NCBI RefSeq assembly: GCF_013363975.1
Contig: NZ_JABWGN010000005.1
Coordinates: 372,001-436,000 of the forward strand
Direction: 5' to 3'
Length of the DNA stretch: 64,000 nucleotides
Source of the DNA: Nonomuraea montanisoli
GTDB lineage: Bacteria; Actinomycetota; Actinomycetes; Streptosporangiales; Streptosporangiaceae
The notes beneath the pieces are model-generated. The model saw nothing but the letters and a program-made list of their open reading frames with translations, was not told where the DNA came from and ran no database searches. Made by a program: the position numbers and the translations under genes. This document shows positions 47,379-57,534 of this stretch, piece by piece (position 1 is the first letter of the stretch; every line of letters begins with the position of its first letter).

Positions 47379-49157
47379 TCAGCCGGTGAGGAGCTTGTCC
47401 GCCGGGATGACCTGGCGCGGGATGCTCGGGCTCGACCAGCGCAGCTCGGCGATGGCGTCGTAGCCGTTGTCGTAGAACTCCATCGTGATGTCGTGCGGGC
47501 CGGCGCTCAGCGCGACCGAGGCGGTGTCGTCGCGCTTGGAGTGGTCGGTCCAGGCGTCGATGAGCAGCTTGCCGTCCACCCGGAGCCGCACGCCGTCGTC
47601 GCTGGTCGTGATGAAGGTGTACGTCTCGGCCTTGTCGGCGACGACCTTGCCGGTCCAGCGGGCGCTGAAGGTGTCCGGGCCGATGGCGGGGTCGGGCGAG
47701 GAGGCGCCCCAGTCGAAGTTCACCGTGGGGTCGACGCGGGTGACGCTCGCGCCGGTGAGGTCGGCGTTGTCGAAGTAGGTCGCCTTCAGGCCCTGCTCGC
47801 CGATGACCAGCGTGGTGGCCGACCCGGCCGGCAGCGTCACCGTGGCCTTGCCGCCGGAGACGGTCGCGCTGCCGGTGCGGTGCGGGGTCCAGGCGTCGGA
47901 GGTGCTCTGCCAGACGGCGGCGGTGCCGCTCGACAGCCCGTTGAGGGTGAGCGCGGTCTCCAGCGGCTCGGCGCCCACGTTGACGAGGACGACGTTCTTG
48001 GCGTTGTCGGAGGCGAAGACGTGCAGCTTGGCGGTGTTCGCGCTCGCCTGGACGACGGTCGTGCCGAACGGCCGGAACAGGCCCTCGCCGGTGTACATGC
48101 CGAGGCCGTGGTAGATGGGCAGCGGCTCGCTGCGCGCGATGCCGCCCTCGCCCTTGGTGCTGGTCAGGCCGAGCCGGCCGTTCTTGTCGCCGTACTGGTA
48201 GGCGCTCGCGCCGGCGTGCAGGATCTGGCCGAGGGCCGCCGCGCCCCACAGGGTGTTGAAGTGGGCGAGCGTCCGGTGACCGTCGGGGTCGTCGAAGTCG
48301 GAGTTGAACTCGCCGATCTGGATGGGCAGGTCGCGGCCGAGCACGGAGCGGACCGTGGCGCGCACGCCCTCGATGTCGGTCTCGTACGCGCGGATCACGT
48401 CGCCGAGCAGCGCCTCGTCGGTGATCTGCTCGGAGCCGTTGCCGTAGTCGTGGTAGTCGACGAAGCTCACCCGGTCGCCCGAGCCCTGCAGGAACGTGCG
48501 GATGTAGTCGTCGGCGTTCCAGGCGGTGGCGGGGCCGCCGATCACGAGGGCCGGGTTCTCGGCGCGCAGGGCGTCGGCGATGAGGTTGAAGCGCCTGCTG
48601 TACTCCGTGGCCGACATCTCGGGCTTTTCGGGGGTGCAGGCGCAGTTGAGCTCGTTGCCCACGATGAAGCGCCGGATCGGCTTCCCCGTGGCGGCGAAGT
48701 GCCGGTAGAGGGCGACCGCGTCGTCCCGGTTCACCTCCGCGCTCTGCCGGCCGTCCACCTGGAGGATGACGACCGGCTCGGCGCCGAGGTCGCGGATCGC
48801 GTCGATCCAGGCGTCGCCCGACACCTGGGTGTCGCACTTGTAGCCGCCGCAGACGATGGGGCTGCTGTGGTCGCCCGGCTGCTGGTAGTGCAGCTCGATG
48901 CGCATCCGGCCGGCGGCGAGCCGGCGGAGGTTGTCGCGGTGTCTGGTGTCGTTGGTGATGTACGAGCCCTCGCCGTACCCGGTGATCCCGATGCCGATGT
49001 CGGCGGGGGAGATCGTGCGGATCGGCTTGGTGAAGTCCACCGAGACGGTGGCGGCCGCGGCCGCCTCCGCCGATGCGCCCGCCGGCCAGACCAGCGCGGC
49101 GGCCGCCAGGCCGCCGGCGAGAACGGCGCGTAACGCGCGTCGTGCAGTTGCCCTCAT
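47379..49157 (-). CDS. Secreted glycoside hydrolase (clan A, GH39-like) with C-terminal PA14 domain
   Basis: The 592-residue protein starts at ATG 49157 (AGGAG 4 bases upstream) with a signal peptide of about 33 residues. The catalytic part (about 40-350) looks like a clan-A (beta/alpha)8 barrel: IVGNELNCAC holds the acid/base Glu after Asn, and IQIGEFNSDFDD the likely nucleophile Glu. A beta-sandwich (about 360-455) follows, then a PA14 domain (about 460-585: GLKATYFDNADLTG, FSARWTGKVVA, TSDDGVRLRVDGKLLIDAW), a sugar-binding module. The closest named family I can suggest is GH39; the substrate is unknown, perhaps a plant polysaccharide or glycoconjugate. Confidence 0.8.
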   Translation of the reverse strand: MRATARRALRAVLAGGLAAAALVWPAGASAEAAAAATVSVDFTKPIRTISPADIGIGITGYGEGSYITNDTRHRDNLRRLAAGRMRIELHYQQPGDHSSPIVCGGYKCDTQVSGDAWIDAIRDLGAEPVVILQVDGRQSAEVNRDDAVALYRHFAATGKPIRRFIVGNELNCACTPEKPEMSATEYSRRFNLIADALRAENPALVIGGPATAWNADDYIRTFLQGSGDRVSFVDYHDYGNGSEQITDEALLGDVIRAYETDIEGVRATVRSVLGRDLPIQIGEFNSDFDDPDGHRTLAHFNTLWGAAALGQILHAGASAYQYGDKNGRLGLTSTKGEGGIARSEPLPIYHGLGMYTGEGLFRPFGTTVVQASANTAKLHVFASDNAKNVVLVNVGAEPLETALTLNGLSSGTAAVWQSTSDAWTPHRTGSATVSGGKATVTLPAGSATTLVIGEQGLKATYFDNADLTGASVTRVDPTVNFDWGASSPDPAIGPDTFSARWTGKVVADKAETYTFITTSDDGVRLRVDGKLLIDAWTDHSKRDDTASVALSAGPHDITMEFYDNGYDAIAELRWSSPSIPRQVIPADKLLTG

Positions 49158-49230
49158 CCTGCTCCTGTCAGAGTCCTCAAGATCTGGAGGATCATGACAC
49201 GGCCGGATGTCCCGGGGGTTACGTGAGCGG

Positions 49231-50739
49231 TCAGCGACGGGGTTGCAGCCAGCCGAACGTGCGCTCCACGGCCCGCCGCCAGTTGTCGTACTCCGACTCC
49301 CGGCGGGCCGGGTCCATGGCCGGCAGCCACTGGGCGGCGCGGTGCCAGTTGCGGCGCAGTCCCTCCAGGTCGGGCCAGTAGCCGACGGCCAGGCCCGCGG
49401 CGTACGCGGCGCCGAGCGACACGGTCTCGGCGACCATGGGCCGCACGACCGGGACATCCAGCACGTCGGCGATGCACTGCATGAGCAGGTTGTCGGCGGT
49501 CATGCCTCCGTCCACCTTGAGCACCCGCAGGTCGAGCCCGGAGTCCGCGTTCATGGCGTCCACGACCTCGCGGGTCTGCCAGGCGGTGGCCTCCAGGACC
49601 GCCCGCGCCAGATGCCCCTTGGTGATGTACGAGGTCAGCCCCACGATCACGCCGCGCGCCTCGCTGCGCCAGTGCGGGGCGAACAGCCCGGCGAACGCGG
49701 GCACGATGTAGCACCCGCCGTTGTCGTCCACGGTCTTGGCCAGCGTCTCGATCTCCGGGGCGCTGTTGATCAGGCCGAGGCCGTCGCGGAACCACTGCAC
49801 GAGCGCGCCGGTGACGGCGATCGGCGCCTCCAGGGCGTACACCGCGGGCTCGGCGCCCACCTGGTAGCCGACGGTGGTGAGCAGGCCGTGGGTGGAGCGG
49901 ACCGGGTCCTTGCCGGTGTTGAGCAGCAGGAAGCCGCCGGTGCCGTAGGTGCACTTGGCCTCGCCGGGTGCGAAGCAGGTCTGGCCGAACAGCGCCGCCT
50001 GCTGGTCGCCCAGCGCGGCGCCGATGCGGACGCCCGGCAGGACCGTCCTGGCCACGCCGTACGTCTCGGTCGAGGGCCGGATCTGCGGCAGCATGGCGCG
50101 CGGGACGCCGAAGAAGTCGAGCAGGTCGTCGTCCCACTCCAGCGTGGTCAGGTCCATCAGCAGGGTGCGGCTGGCGTTGGTGACGTCGGTGAGGTGCAGG
50201 CCGCCGTCCGGGCCTCCGGTGAGGTTCCAGATGAGCCAGGACTCCATGGTGCCGAACAGCACCTCGCCCCGCTCGGCGCGCTCGCGCAACCCGGGTACGT
50301 CGTCGAGCAGCCAGCGGATGCGGGGCGCCGAGAAGTACGTGGCCAGCGGCAGGCCGCAGCGCTTCTGCACCATCGACGCCTCCGGCCGGGCGGCCAGCTC
50401 GTCGACCAGCGCCGTCGTGCGCGTGTCCTGCCACACGATGGCCCGCCGCAGGGGAACGCCGGTGTTGCGGTCCCACACGAGCGTGGTCTCGCGCTGGTTC
50501 GCGATGCCGATCGCGGCGACCTGCTCCAGGCCGACCCCGGCCTGTCTGAGCGCCTCCGGGGCGATGCGTTCAAGGTTGCGCCAGATCTCGACGGCGTCGT
50601 GCTCGACCCACCCGGGCTGCGGGAAGTGCTGGCGATGCTCCCGCTGCGTCACCGACACCAGGCGTCCCTGCTGGTCGAAGATGATGCACCGCGTCGACGT
50701 CGTACCTTGGTCGATGGACATCACATAGCGCGTGGCCAT
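49231..50739 (-). CDS. glpK: Glycerol kinase (copy 1)
   Basis: ATG 50739 has GAGGTGAAC 8 bases upstream. The 502-residue FGGY kinase has [53 protein letters not shown], the FGGY signature regions [15 protein letters not shown] and [15 protein letters not shown], all expected of GlpK. It phosphorylates glycerol to glycerol 3-phosphate. It lies 31 bases downstream of iclR on the same strand. A second glycerol kinase is encoded at 52704-54221. The two differ in many places, so they are not a recent duplicate. Confidence 0.95.
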   Translation of the reverse strand: MATRYVMSIDQGTTSTRCIIFDQQGRLVSVTQREHRQHFPQPGWVEHDAVEIWRNLERIAPEALRQAGVGLEQVAAIGIANQRETTLVWDRNTGVPLRRAIVWQDTRTTALVDELAARPEASMVQKRCGLPLATYFSAPRIRWLLDDVPGLRERAERGEVLFGTMESWLIWNLTGGPDGGLHLTDVTNASRTLLMDLTTLEWDDDLLDFFGVPRAMLPQIRPSTETYGVARTVLPGVRIGAALGDQQAALFGQTCFAPGEAKCTYGTGGFLLLNTGKDPVRSTHGLLTTVGYQVGAEPAVYALEAPIAVTGALVQWFRDGLGLINSAPEIETLAKTVDDNGGCYIVPAFAGLFAPHWRSEARGVIVGLTSYITKGHLARAVLEATAWQTREVVDAMNADSGLDLRVLKVDGGMTADNLLMQCIADVLDVPVVRPMVAETVSLGAAYAAGLAVGYWPDLEGLRRNWHRAAQWLPAMDPARRESEYDNWRRAVERTFGWLQPRR

Positions 50740-50770
50740 GGCGTTCACCTCGGTATGTGTGAAGTGGGTG

Positions 50771-51538
50771 TCACCAGCGCGCGGCACCGAGATCCCGGGA
50801 GACCGCGCGCGCCGCGTCGCGCACGAACGTCACCAGGGCGGTGTTGGGCTGGCCTTTGGCGTCGCAGATCCGCTCGACGGCCCCGGAGATGCCGATGGCG
50901 CCGACCACCAGGCCGCCGTGCCCCCGGATGGGGGCGGCGATGCCCGCCTCGCCCACGGTCATCTCCTCGACCTGGGCGGCCCACCCGACCTCCCGGATGC
51001 CCGCGAGGCTGCGGGTCAGGTCCTTGGGAGCGACGATCGTCCTGCGGGTGAAGGCCTCCAGCGGGCCGTTGCCGAGCGCGGCGCCGGCGCCGGAGTCGAA
51101 GGCGAGCAGGACCTTGCCGAGGGCGGTCGCGTGCATCGGCATCAGCGAGCCGACGTCGAGGGTCTGCAGGGTGTCGTCGGGGCGGAAGACGTGGTGGACC
51201 ACGAGGACCTGGCCGTCGAGAACGGTGCCGATCTTGACGGACTCGCAACTGCGCGCCGCGAGCGCGTCGGCCCAGTTGATGGCGCGGGAGCGGAGCTCGT
51301 TGACGTCCAGGTAGCTCGTGCCGAGGTGCAGCAGGGCCGCGCCGAGCTGGTACTTGCCGGTCGCGCTGTCCTGCTCCACGAAGCCGACCAGTTGCAGGGT
51401 GCGCAGCAGGCCGTGCGCCGTGCCGCGGGGAAGGCCGAGCGATGTGGCGATCTCGCCCACGCCGAGCTTGCCCGAGCTGCGCGCGAGGAGGCGCAGGATG
51501 GCCGCTCCCCGCTGGATGGACTGCACTGGACCTGGCAC
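50771..51538 (-). CDS. IclR-family regulator of the glycerol genes (GylR-like)
   Basis: The 255-residue protein has the IclR winged helix ([41 protein letters not shown]) and effector domain ([39 protein letters not shown]). GTG 51538 is chosen; TTG 51574 would start inside an operator palindrome and is less likely, although the GTG lacks a strong ribosome-binding site. Position between glpK1 and the divergent glpF-glpK2-glpD unit matches gylR of Streptomyces, a glycerol-3-phosphate-responsive repressor; two matching palindromes flank the divergent promoter region. Confidence 0.92.
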   Translation of the reverse strand: MPGPVQSIQRGAAILRLLARSSGKLGVGEIATSLGLPRGTAHGLLRTLQLVGFVEQDSATGKYQLGAALLHLGTSYLDVNELRSRAINWADALAARSCESVKIGTVLDGQVLVVHHVFRPDDTLQTLDVGSLMPMHATALGKVLLAFDSGAGAALGNGPLEAFTRRTIVAPKDLTRSLAGIREVGWAAQVEEMTVGEAGIAAPIRGHGGLVVGAIGISGAVERICDAKGQPNTALVTFVRDAARAVSRDLGAARW

Positions 51539-51564
51539 GGCATCGAGCCTAGTCGGGCGGCGCT

Positions 51565-51584
51565 TGTTCGACAATGTCGGCGCC
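51565..51584. promoter_or_regulatory. IclR operator site 1
   Basis: TGTTCGACAATGTCGGCGCC, with perfect core palindrome CGACA-A-TGTCG, next to the iclR start. The same sequence, with two changes, recurs at 51681-51700. Confidence 0.75.
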
Positions 51585-51680
51585 GCTCAAAGAAAGATCT
51601 ACACATATCACCTCATACCGCTCAGAGTGTGCGCCGGTTCATAGGCTCAGACCATAATCCCGGATGCCATAGCTGACTAG

Positions 51681-51700
51681 TGTTCGACATTGTCGGCACC
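51681..51700. promoter_or_regulatory. IclR operator site 2
   Basis: TGTTCGACATTGTCGGCACC, six bases upstream of the proposed -35 box for glpF. Shares 18 of 20 bases with site 1. Confidence 0.75.
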
Positions 51701-51706
51701 CCGTCG

Positions 51707-51735
51707 TTGACCCTGTGGTTTTCCTCACTTAGCTT
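51707..51735 (+). promoter_or_regulatory. Candidate glpF promoter
   Basis: TTGACC (51707-51712), 17 bases, then TAGCTT (51730-51735), just after operator site 2. The leader to glpF ATG is about 100 bases and shows no other clear element. Confidence 0.5.
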
Positions 51736-51841
51736 CCAAGCAGCCGTGAAGCACTCGAAGCTTCACCGGAGGTTCTGCCTGCGACGACACCTGTTCCCGC
51801 CCGAGGACCGGAGCGTGGTGAGGCACTGTGAGGAGGAAGAC

Positions 51842-52669
51842 ATGGCGGAGCGACTGAAAGCCCGTGGGATGCTCGGCGAGTTGGCCGCCGAGTTCGCGGG
51901 GACGATGATCCTGATCCTGTTCGGGGTCGGCGTGGTGGCCCAGGTGGTCGCCGGCGGCATCGGCGATCACGACAGCATCGCGTGGGCCTGGGGGCTCGGC
52001 GTCACGCTCGGCGTCTACGTCGCGGCGCGGATCACCGGCGCCCATCTCAACCCGGCCGTCACCATCGCCATGGCCGCGTTCAAGGGCTTCTCCTGGCGCA
52101 AGGTCGGACCGTACGCGCTGGCGCAGACCGCGGGGGCGTTCGTGGCCGCGCTGATCGTCCGCTTCAACTACGCCGAGGTCCTCGCCAAGATCGACCCCGG
52201 CCACACCATCAAGACCCAGGGGGTCTTCTCCACGCTGCCCGGCAACGGCACCCTCCCGGTGGACACCTGGGGCGCCTTCCGCGACCAGGTGATCGGCACC
52301 GCGATCCTGCTGTTCCTGATCCTCGCCATCACCGACGTGCGCAACAACGCGCCCCTCGCCAACCTGGCCCCGGTCGTCGTCGGCCTGCTCGTCGTGGCCA
52401 TCGGCATGGCCTGGGGCACCAACGCCGGCTACGCCATCAACCCGGCCCGCGACTTCGGACCCCGGCTGGCGTCGTTCCTCACCGGCTACCACACGGCCTG
52501 GCAGGACCAGTACGGCCAGCTGTACTTCTGGGTGCCGATCGTGGCGCCCGTCATCGGCGGCCTGATCGGCGCGGCCCTCTACCAGGTCCTGGTGGGGCGG
52601 TTCCTGCCGATCGAAGATGAGCCTGAGCCCGGCCGCGTGCCGGCCAAAGAGTCCTACGAGACCGTCTGA
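51842..52669 (+). CDS. glpF: Glycerol uptake facilitator (aquaglyceroporin)
   Basis: The 275-residue MIP-family channel starts at ATG 51842 after GAGGAGGA. It has six membrane segments and both pore motifs: [11 protein letters not shown] and [11 protein letters not shown]; the Asp after the second NPA-R is typical of glycerol channels. It lets glycerol diffuse in. It leads the glpF-glpK2-glpD transcription unit, divergent from iclR-glpK1. Confidence 0.96.
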   Translation: MAERLKARGMLGELAAEFAGTMILILFGVGVVAQVVAGGIGDHDSIAWAWGLGVTLGVYVAARITGAHLNPAVTIAMAAFKGFSWRKVGPYALAQTAGAFVAALIVRFNYAEVLAKIDPGHTIKTQGVFSTLPGNGTLPVDTWGAFRDQVIGTAILLFLILAITDVRNNAPLANLAPVVVGLLVVAIGMAWGTNAGYAINPARDFGPRLASFLTGYHTAWQDQYGQLYFWVPIVAPVIGGLIGAALYQVLVGRFLPIEDEPEPGRVPAKESYETV

Positions 52670-52703
52670 CCACCCCACCCCCCTTCCGAGGAGGCACGAT
52701 TCC

Positions 52704-54221
52704 ATGCCGGACTTCGTCGGCGCCGTCGACCAGGGAACGACGAGCACCCGCTTCATGATCTTCGATCACGGCGGCAACGAGATCGCCCGCCACCAGCTCG
52801 AGCACGAGCAGATCCTGCCGCGCGCCGGCTGGGTGGAGCACAACCCCACGGAGATCTGGGAGCGCACCCGGGCGGTGATCGAGACCACGCTGAACAAGGC
52901 GAATCTCGTGGCCTCCGACCTGGCCGCGCTCGGCATCACCAACCAGCGCGAGACCTCCGTGGTCTGGAACCGCACCACGGGCCGGCCGTACTACAACGCC
53001 ATCGTCTGGCAGGACACGCGTACGGACCGGATCGCCTCGGCGCTGGAGCGCGACGGCAGGGGCGACGTCATCCGCGCCAAGGCCGGACTGCCGCCCGCGA
53101 CGTACTTCTCCGCCGGGAAGATCCAGTGGATCCTGGAGAACGTCGAAGGCGTGCGCGAGGCGGCCGAGGCCGGCGAGGCGATCTTCGGCACCACCGACAC
53201 GTGGCTGCTGTGGAACCTCACCGGCGGCCCCGACGGCGGCCGGCACGTCACCGACGTCACCAACGCCAGCCGCACCATGCTCATGGACCTGGAGAAGCTG
53301 GACTGGGACGACGAGCTGCTGTCGTTCTTCGGCATCCCGCGACGGATGCTGCCGGCCATCGTCCCGTCCTCGCACGCCGAGGCGTACGGGCACACCCGGG
53401 AGAACGGCCCGCTGGGCGGGCGGGTCACGCTCGGCGGCGTGCTCGGCGACCAGCAGGCCGCCACCGTCGGCCAGGTGTGCTTCGAGGTCGGCGAGGCCAA
53501 GAACACCTACGGCACGGGCAACTTCCTGCTGCTCAACACCGGCACCACCCCGGTCCGCTCGAAGAACGGGCTGCTCACCACGGTGTGCTACCAGTTCGGC
53601 GCGGAGGCCCCGGTGTACGCGCTGGAGGGCTCCATCGCGGTGACCGGCTCGGCCGTGCAGTGGCTGCGCGACCAGCTCGGCATCATCTCGGGGGCGGAGC
53701 AGAGCGAGTCGCTGGCCCGGCAGGTCGAGGACAACGGCGGCGTGTTCTTCGTGCCCGCCTTCTCCGGCCTGTTCGCGCCGTACTGGCGCTCCGACGCCCG
53801 CGGCGCGATCGTCGGCCTGTCGCGCTACAACAACAACGCGCACATCGCCCGCGCCACGCTGGAGTCCATCTGCTACCAGAGCCGCGACGTGGTCGAGGCG
53901 ATGCGCCAGGACTCCGGGGTCACCCTCGACGTGCTGCGGGTGGACGGCGGCGTCACCGCCAACGACCTGTGCATGCAGATCCAGGCCGACGTCCTCGGCG
54001 TCCCGGTCTCCAAGCCCGTGGTGGCGGAGACGACGGCGCTGGGCGCCGCCTACGCCGCCGGGCTCGCCGTGGGCTTCTGGAAGTCCACCGACGAGCTCAA
54101 GCAGAACTGGCAGGAGGACCGCCGCTGGCAGCCCTCCTGGTCGCAGGAGCAGCGCGACGGCGGCTACGCCACCTGGAAGAAGGCCGTCACCCGCACGCTC
54201 GACTGGGTCGACGTCGGCTGA
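52704..54221 (+). CDS. glpK: Glycerol kinase (copy 2)
   Basis: ATG 52704 has GAGGAGG about 10 bases upstream. The 505-residue FGGY kinase shows [83 protein letters not shown] and [15 protein letters not shown], a complete set. It is the canonical operon copy, between glpF and glpD, and probably the main housekeeping enzyme for glycerol growth. The first copy, across the regulator, may differ in regulation or substrate range. Confidence 0.96.
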   Translation: MPDFVGAVDQGTTSTRFMIFDHGGNEIARHQLEHEQILPRAGWVEHNPTEIWERTRAVIETTLNKANLVASDLAALGITNQRETSVVWNRTTGRPYYNAIVWQDTRTDRIASALERDGRGDVIRAKAGLPPATYFSAGKIQWILENVEGVREAAEAGEAIFGTTDTWLLWNLTGGPDGGRHVTDVTNASRTMLMDLEKLDWDDELLSFFGIPRRMLPAIVPSSHAEAYGHTRENGPLGGRVTLGGVLGDQQAATVGQVCFEVGEAKNTYGTGNFLLLNTGTTPVRSKNGLLTTVCYQFGAEAPVYALEGSIAVTGSAVQWLRDQLGIISGAEQSESLARQVEDNGGVFFVPAFSGLFAPYWRSDARGAIVGLSRYNNNAHIARATLESICYQSRDVVEAMRQDSGVTLDVLRVDGGVTANDLCMQIQADVLGVPVSKPVVAETTALGAAYAAGLAVGFWKSTDELKQNWQEDRRWQPSWSQEQRDGGYATWKKAVTRTLDWVDVG

Positions 54222-54236
54222 GCCGCGCGACCACCC

Positions 54237-54276
54237 GGGCCGCGGTCCGCGCACGGCCTCGCGCGGACCGCGGCCC
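54237..54276 (+). terminator. Strong hairpin between glpK2 and glpD
   Basis: A perfect 16-bp GC stem (54237-54252 with 54261-54276) with an 8-base loop, 16 bases past glpK2. It may partly end transcription and lower glpD expression, or protect the glpFK message. Confidence 0.8.
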
Positions 54277-54314
54277 AGGGCCCGCCTGACTTTCTTGAGA
54301 TGAGGAGCTCTACT

Positions 54315-56036
54315 GTGACATCTGTACCGCTGGGACCCGCGTACCGCGCGGAGACGCTGCGGCGGCTGGGCGACGACGAGTTCGACGTGCTGGTCGTGGG
54401 CGGCGGCGTCGTGGGCGCCGGCGCGGCGCTCGACGCCGTGTCCCGCGGCCTGTCGGTCGCGCTGGTGGAGGCGCAGGACTGGGCCGCCGGCACGTCGAGC
54501 CGGTCGAGCAAGCTCGTCCACGGCGGTCTGCGCTACCTCGAACAGCTCGACTTCAAGCTGGTCAGGGAGGCCCTCAAGGAGCGCGGCCTGTTGCTGACCC
54601 GGCTCGCGCCCCACCTGGTGCGCCCGGTGCCGTTCCTGTTCCCGCTCCGGCACCGGCTGTGGGAGCGGTTCTACGTGGGCGCGGGCATCGCCCTGTACGA
54701 CATGCTCGACGGCAGGCGGATCCTGCCGCGGCACCGGCACATGAGCCGGCGTGGCGCGCTGGCCGCCGCGCCCTCGCTCAGCCCGGACGCGCTCGTCGGC
54801 GCCGTCCAGTACCACGACGCCCAGGTGGACGACGCGCGGTTCGCGATGACGCTGGCGCGCACCGCCGCGCAGTACGGCGCGGCCGTCGCGACCAGGGCCC
54901 GCGTGACCGGGCTCGTCCGCGACGGTGACCGCGTGACCGGGGCCCGGGTGGCGGACCTGGAGGGCGAGCGCGAGATCGTGGTGCGCGCCCGCCAGGTGAT
55001 CAACGCCACCGGCGTCTGGACCGACGAGACCGCGCGGATGGCGGGCAACAAGGGCGGCCTGCGGGTCAGGGCGTCCAAGGGGGTCCACATCACGGTCCCG
55101 CGCGACCGGATCACCCTGCACACTGGCCTGATCCTGCGTACGGAGAAGAGCGTGCTCTTCACCATCCCGTGGGGCCGGCACTGGATCATCGGCACCACCG
55201 ACACGGACTGGAACCTCGACAAGGGCCGCCCCGTGGCCAGCCGGGCCGACATCGACTACCTGCTCGACCAGGTCAACAAGGTGCTGAGCACGCCCCTCAC
55301 CCACGAGGACATCGACGGCGTCTACACGGGCCTGCGCCCGCTCCTGGCCGGTGACGCCTCGGACACAGCCAAGCTGTCCAGGGAGCACACCGTCGCCCGG
55401 CCCGCGCCGGGGCTCGTCGTCATCGCCGGCGGCAAGTACACGACGTACCGCGTCATGGCGAAGGACGCCGTGGACGTGGCCGCGCGCGAGCTGGGCACGG
55501 CCGTGCCGCGCTCGGTCACCGACCGGCTGCCGCTGCTCGGGGCCGAGGGGTTCGAGGCGCTGCGCAACGGCCGCGCCCGGCTGGCCGCGCGCGCCGGGGT
55601 GGACGTCGCCCGCGTCGAGCGCCTGCTCGGGCGCTACGGCTCGGCCGTCGAGGACGTCCTCGGCCTGATCGAGGAGGACCCGTCCCTCGGGGAGCCGCTG
55701 ACCGGGGCGGCCGACTACCTCCGGGCGGAGGCGCTGTACGCGGCCACGCACGAGGGGGCGCTGCACCTGGAGGACGTGCTGGTGCGCCGTACCCGCATCT
55801 CCATCGAGGAGCGCGACCGCGGCGTGGCCGCGGCGGCCGAGGTGGCCGCGCTCATCGCCCCGGTGCTCGGCTGGGACGAGGAGGACGTGCGGCGCGAGAC
55901 GGAGCGCTACCGGACCATGGTGCACGCGGAGATGTCCGCGGAGCTGCAGCCCGACGACGTGTCGGCGGTGGCGGCCCGCGCGGAGATCTTCCAGGAGGCG
56001 GGCCCTCGCGCCGACGATCGGGCAGTCGGCGTCTGA
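54315..56036 (+). CDS. glpD: Glycerol-3-phosphate dehydrogenase (FAD)
   Basis: GTG 54315 has GAGGAG 7 bases upstream; ATG 54300 overlaps that site. The 573-residue flavoenzyme has an FAD dinucleotide fold FDVLVVGGGVVGAGAALDAVSRG, the signature GTSSRSSKLVHGGLRYLEQLD, TGVWTDETARMAG, and the GlpD C-terminal domain with ETERYRTMVHAEM. It oxidises glycerol 3-phosphate to dihydroxyacetone phosphate, passing electrons to quinone at the membrane, and completes the glycerol pathway of this locus. Confidence 0.96.
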   Translation: MTSVPLGPAYRAETLRRLGDDEFDVLVVGGGVVGAGAALDAVSRGLSVALVEAQDWAAGTSSRSSKLVHGGLRYLEQLDFKLVREALKERGLLLTRLAPHLVRPVPFLFPLRHRLWERFYVGAGIALYDMLDGRRILPRHRHMSRRGALAAAPSLSPDALVGAVQYHDAQVDDARFAMTLARTAAQYGAAVATRARVTGLVRDGDRVTGARVADLEGEREIVVRARQVINATGVWTDETARMAGNKGGLRVRASKGVHITVPRDRITLHTGLILRTEKSVLFTIPWGRHWIIGTTDTDWNLDKGRPVASRADIDYLLDQVNKVLSTPLTHEDIDGVYTGLRPLLAGDASDTAKLSREHTVARPAPGLVVIAGGKYTTYRVMAKDAVDVAARELGTAVPRSVTDRLPLLGAEGFEALRNGRARLAARAGVDVARVERLLGRYGSAVEDVLGLIEEDPSLGEPLTGAADYLRAEALYAATHEGALHLEDVLVRRTRISIEERDRGVAAAAEVAALIAPVLGWDEEDVRRETERYRTMVHAEMSAELQPDDVSAVAARAEIFQEAGPRADDRAVGV

Positions 56037-56050
56037 CGGCCGGGGCCGGT

Positions 56051-56088
56051 GGGCGTCCCGGGGCCTGCGGTAGGGTCCCGGGACGCCC
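56051..56088 (+). terminator. Terminator after glpD
   Basis: GGGCGTCCCGGG (56051-56062) pairs with CCCGGGACGCCC (56077-56088) around a 14-base loop. Confidence 0.75.
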
Positions 56089-56229
56089 GCCGCGCCCGAC
56101 CCAGGAAGGATCTCCGTGTCCGTTTCCGGCAAGCCGTGGAGCCAGGCGAAGGTGTGCGGATAAGCTGGACACCATTCCCGCTGGTCATGGGTGGCGACGG
56201 CATCGACTCGGCGACGGAGAGGCAGTGCC

Positions 56230-56580
56230 ATGGCACGCCTGGTGATCGATATGGAGCGGCACGGCGACGTCGACGTGGTTCGCCTGACCGGTGAGCTGGA
56301 CATGAGCTCCAAACATCTGCTGACCACGGCCCTGGCCGGGCCGCTGGCCGCGGAGCGGCCGCGGATCGTCCTCGACATGGCCGGGCTGCGCTTCTGCGAC
56401 TCCAGCGGGTTGTGGCAGCTCATCGACAGCCAGCGCCGGGCAGAGAGCCGCGGCGGCGGCCTGCGCCTGGCCGGTGTGCGCGGCGTGCTGGCCCGGCTGC
56501 TGACCATCACGCAGCTCGTCGACCAGTTCCCGCCCTACGGCTCGCTGGAGGACGCCTGCCACTGGTCGTCCCTGCGCTGA
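56230..56580 (+). CDS. STAS-domain protein (anti-sigma factor antagonist-like)
   Basis: ATG 56230 follows GGAGAGG at 7 bases. The 116-residue protein is a single STAS domain: VVRLTGELDMSSKHLLTTAL, then RIVLDMAGLRFCDSSGLWQLI with the serine pair (DSS) that RsbW-type kinases phosphorylate in SpoIIAA/RsbV proteins, and a helical end. It would bind an anti-sigma factor and free a sigma factor. No partner is adjacent; an RsbW-like ATPase gene lies at 62984-63478. Confidence 0.9.
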   Translation: MARLVIDMERHGDVDVVRLTGELDMSSKHLLTTALAGPLAAERPRIVLDMAGLRFCDSSGLWQLIDSQRRAESRGGGLRLAGVRGVLARLLTITQLVDQFPPYGSLEDACHWSSLR

Positions 56581-56632
56581 ACCCGCCCCCCATCGCTACG
56601 ATGGCCGCTTGCCGATCTTGCGGGAGGACATC

Positions 56633-57397
56633 GTGACCGGACTCGGGGTGCTGGGCGTCCACGCCCATCCGGACGACGAGGCGATCTGGACGGGCGGCAC
56701 GCTGGCCAGGTGCTCCGCCGAGGGGGCCAGGACCGCGGTCGTCACCTGCACCTGGGCGGAGGGCACCGTGCGGGCCGGCGAGCTGGAGCACTCGCTGGAC
56801 ATCCTGGGCGCGGGCAAGCCGCGGCTGCTGGGCTACGCCGACGCGCACAAACCCGAGTCGGCGCCGGGCGCCCCGCGCTTCCTGGACGTGCCGTTCGACG
56901 AGGCCGTGGGCCAGGTGGTGCGGCACATCAGGGAGTTCAGGCCCGACGTCGTGCTGACCTACGACGGGTACGGCTCCTACGGGCACCCCGACCACGTCCA
57001 CGTGCACCGGGTCACCCTGGCGGCGGTGGAGGCGGCCGGGTACGACCAGCTCTATCCGGACATGGGCGAGCCCTGGTGGCCGCGGGCGCTCTACCTGTCG
57101 GTCATCCCCCGGTCGGTGGTGGTGTCGCACTGGCGGGCGGTCTTCGGCGCCGATCCCGAGCCGGGGCAGACGCTGCCCGGCGTGCCCGACGACCGGGTCA
57201 CGACGACGCTCGACATCGCGCGGTGGGGCGAGCGCAAGCTGGCGGCCATGCACGCGCACCGGTCGGAGCTGGAGCGGGGCGCGTCGATGACCCTGCTGAC
57301 CGCCCTGCCCGAGCAGGCGCGCGCCCAGCTCCTCGGCACCGAGTGGTACCGCCGCGTCGGCCACACCGGCCCGGCCGAGACCTCGCTCACCGCCTGA
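56633..57397 (+). CDS. PIG-L family N-acetylglucosaminyl deacetylase
   Basis: GTG 56633 has GGGAGG 5 bases upstream, better than TTG 56609. The 254-residue enzyme shows the zinc motif GVHAHPDDEAIWTGGTLA and the second zinc histidine in SYGHPDHVHVHR, as in MshB, Mca and LmbE proteins. In actinomycetes such enzymes act in mycothiol synthesis or recycling, or on antibiotic sugars; length and TWAEGTVRAGELE region cannot decide between MshB and others. Ends at a shared terminator with the convergent cellulase gene. Confidence 0.9.
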   Translation: MTGLGVLGVHAHPDDEAIWTGGTLARCSAEGARTAVVTCTWAEGTVRAGELEHSLDILGAGKPRLLGYADAHKPESAPGAPRFLDVPFDEAVGQVVRHIREFRPDVVLTYDGYGSYGHPDHVHVHRVTLAAVEAAGYDQLYPDMGEPWWPRALYLSVIPRSVVVSHWRAVFGADPEPGQTLPGVPDDRVTTTLDIARWGERKLAAMHAHRSELERGASMTLLTALPEQARAQLLGTEWYRRVGHTGPAETSLTA

Positions 57398-57480
57398 CCG
57401 GGACTCCGTCGGCCCAGGTCGCGGCGGCGCAGGCCGACCCGTTCTTCGCCGACCGGAAGCGTGCGCCTCGGGCGCGTGGA

Positions 57481-57521
57481 GACCGGGCCCGCGGCGCGCC
57501 TCCCGCACCGCGGACCCGGTC
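57481..57521. terminator. Terminator between the PIG-L and cellulase genes
   Basis: GACCGGGCCCGCGG (57481-57494) pairs with CCGCGGACCCGGTC (57508-57521) with one mismatch. Confidence 0.65.
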
Positions 57522-57534
57522 GTCTGGGGCGGGG

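Noticed and set aside
52551..56510. A 1319-residue open frame on the minus strand across glpK2 and glpD
   Set aside because: Antisense shadow of well-recognised enzymes; composition is low-complexity.
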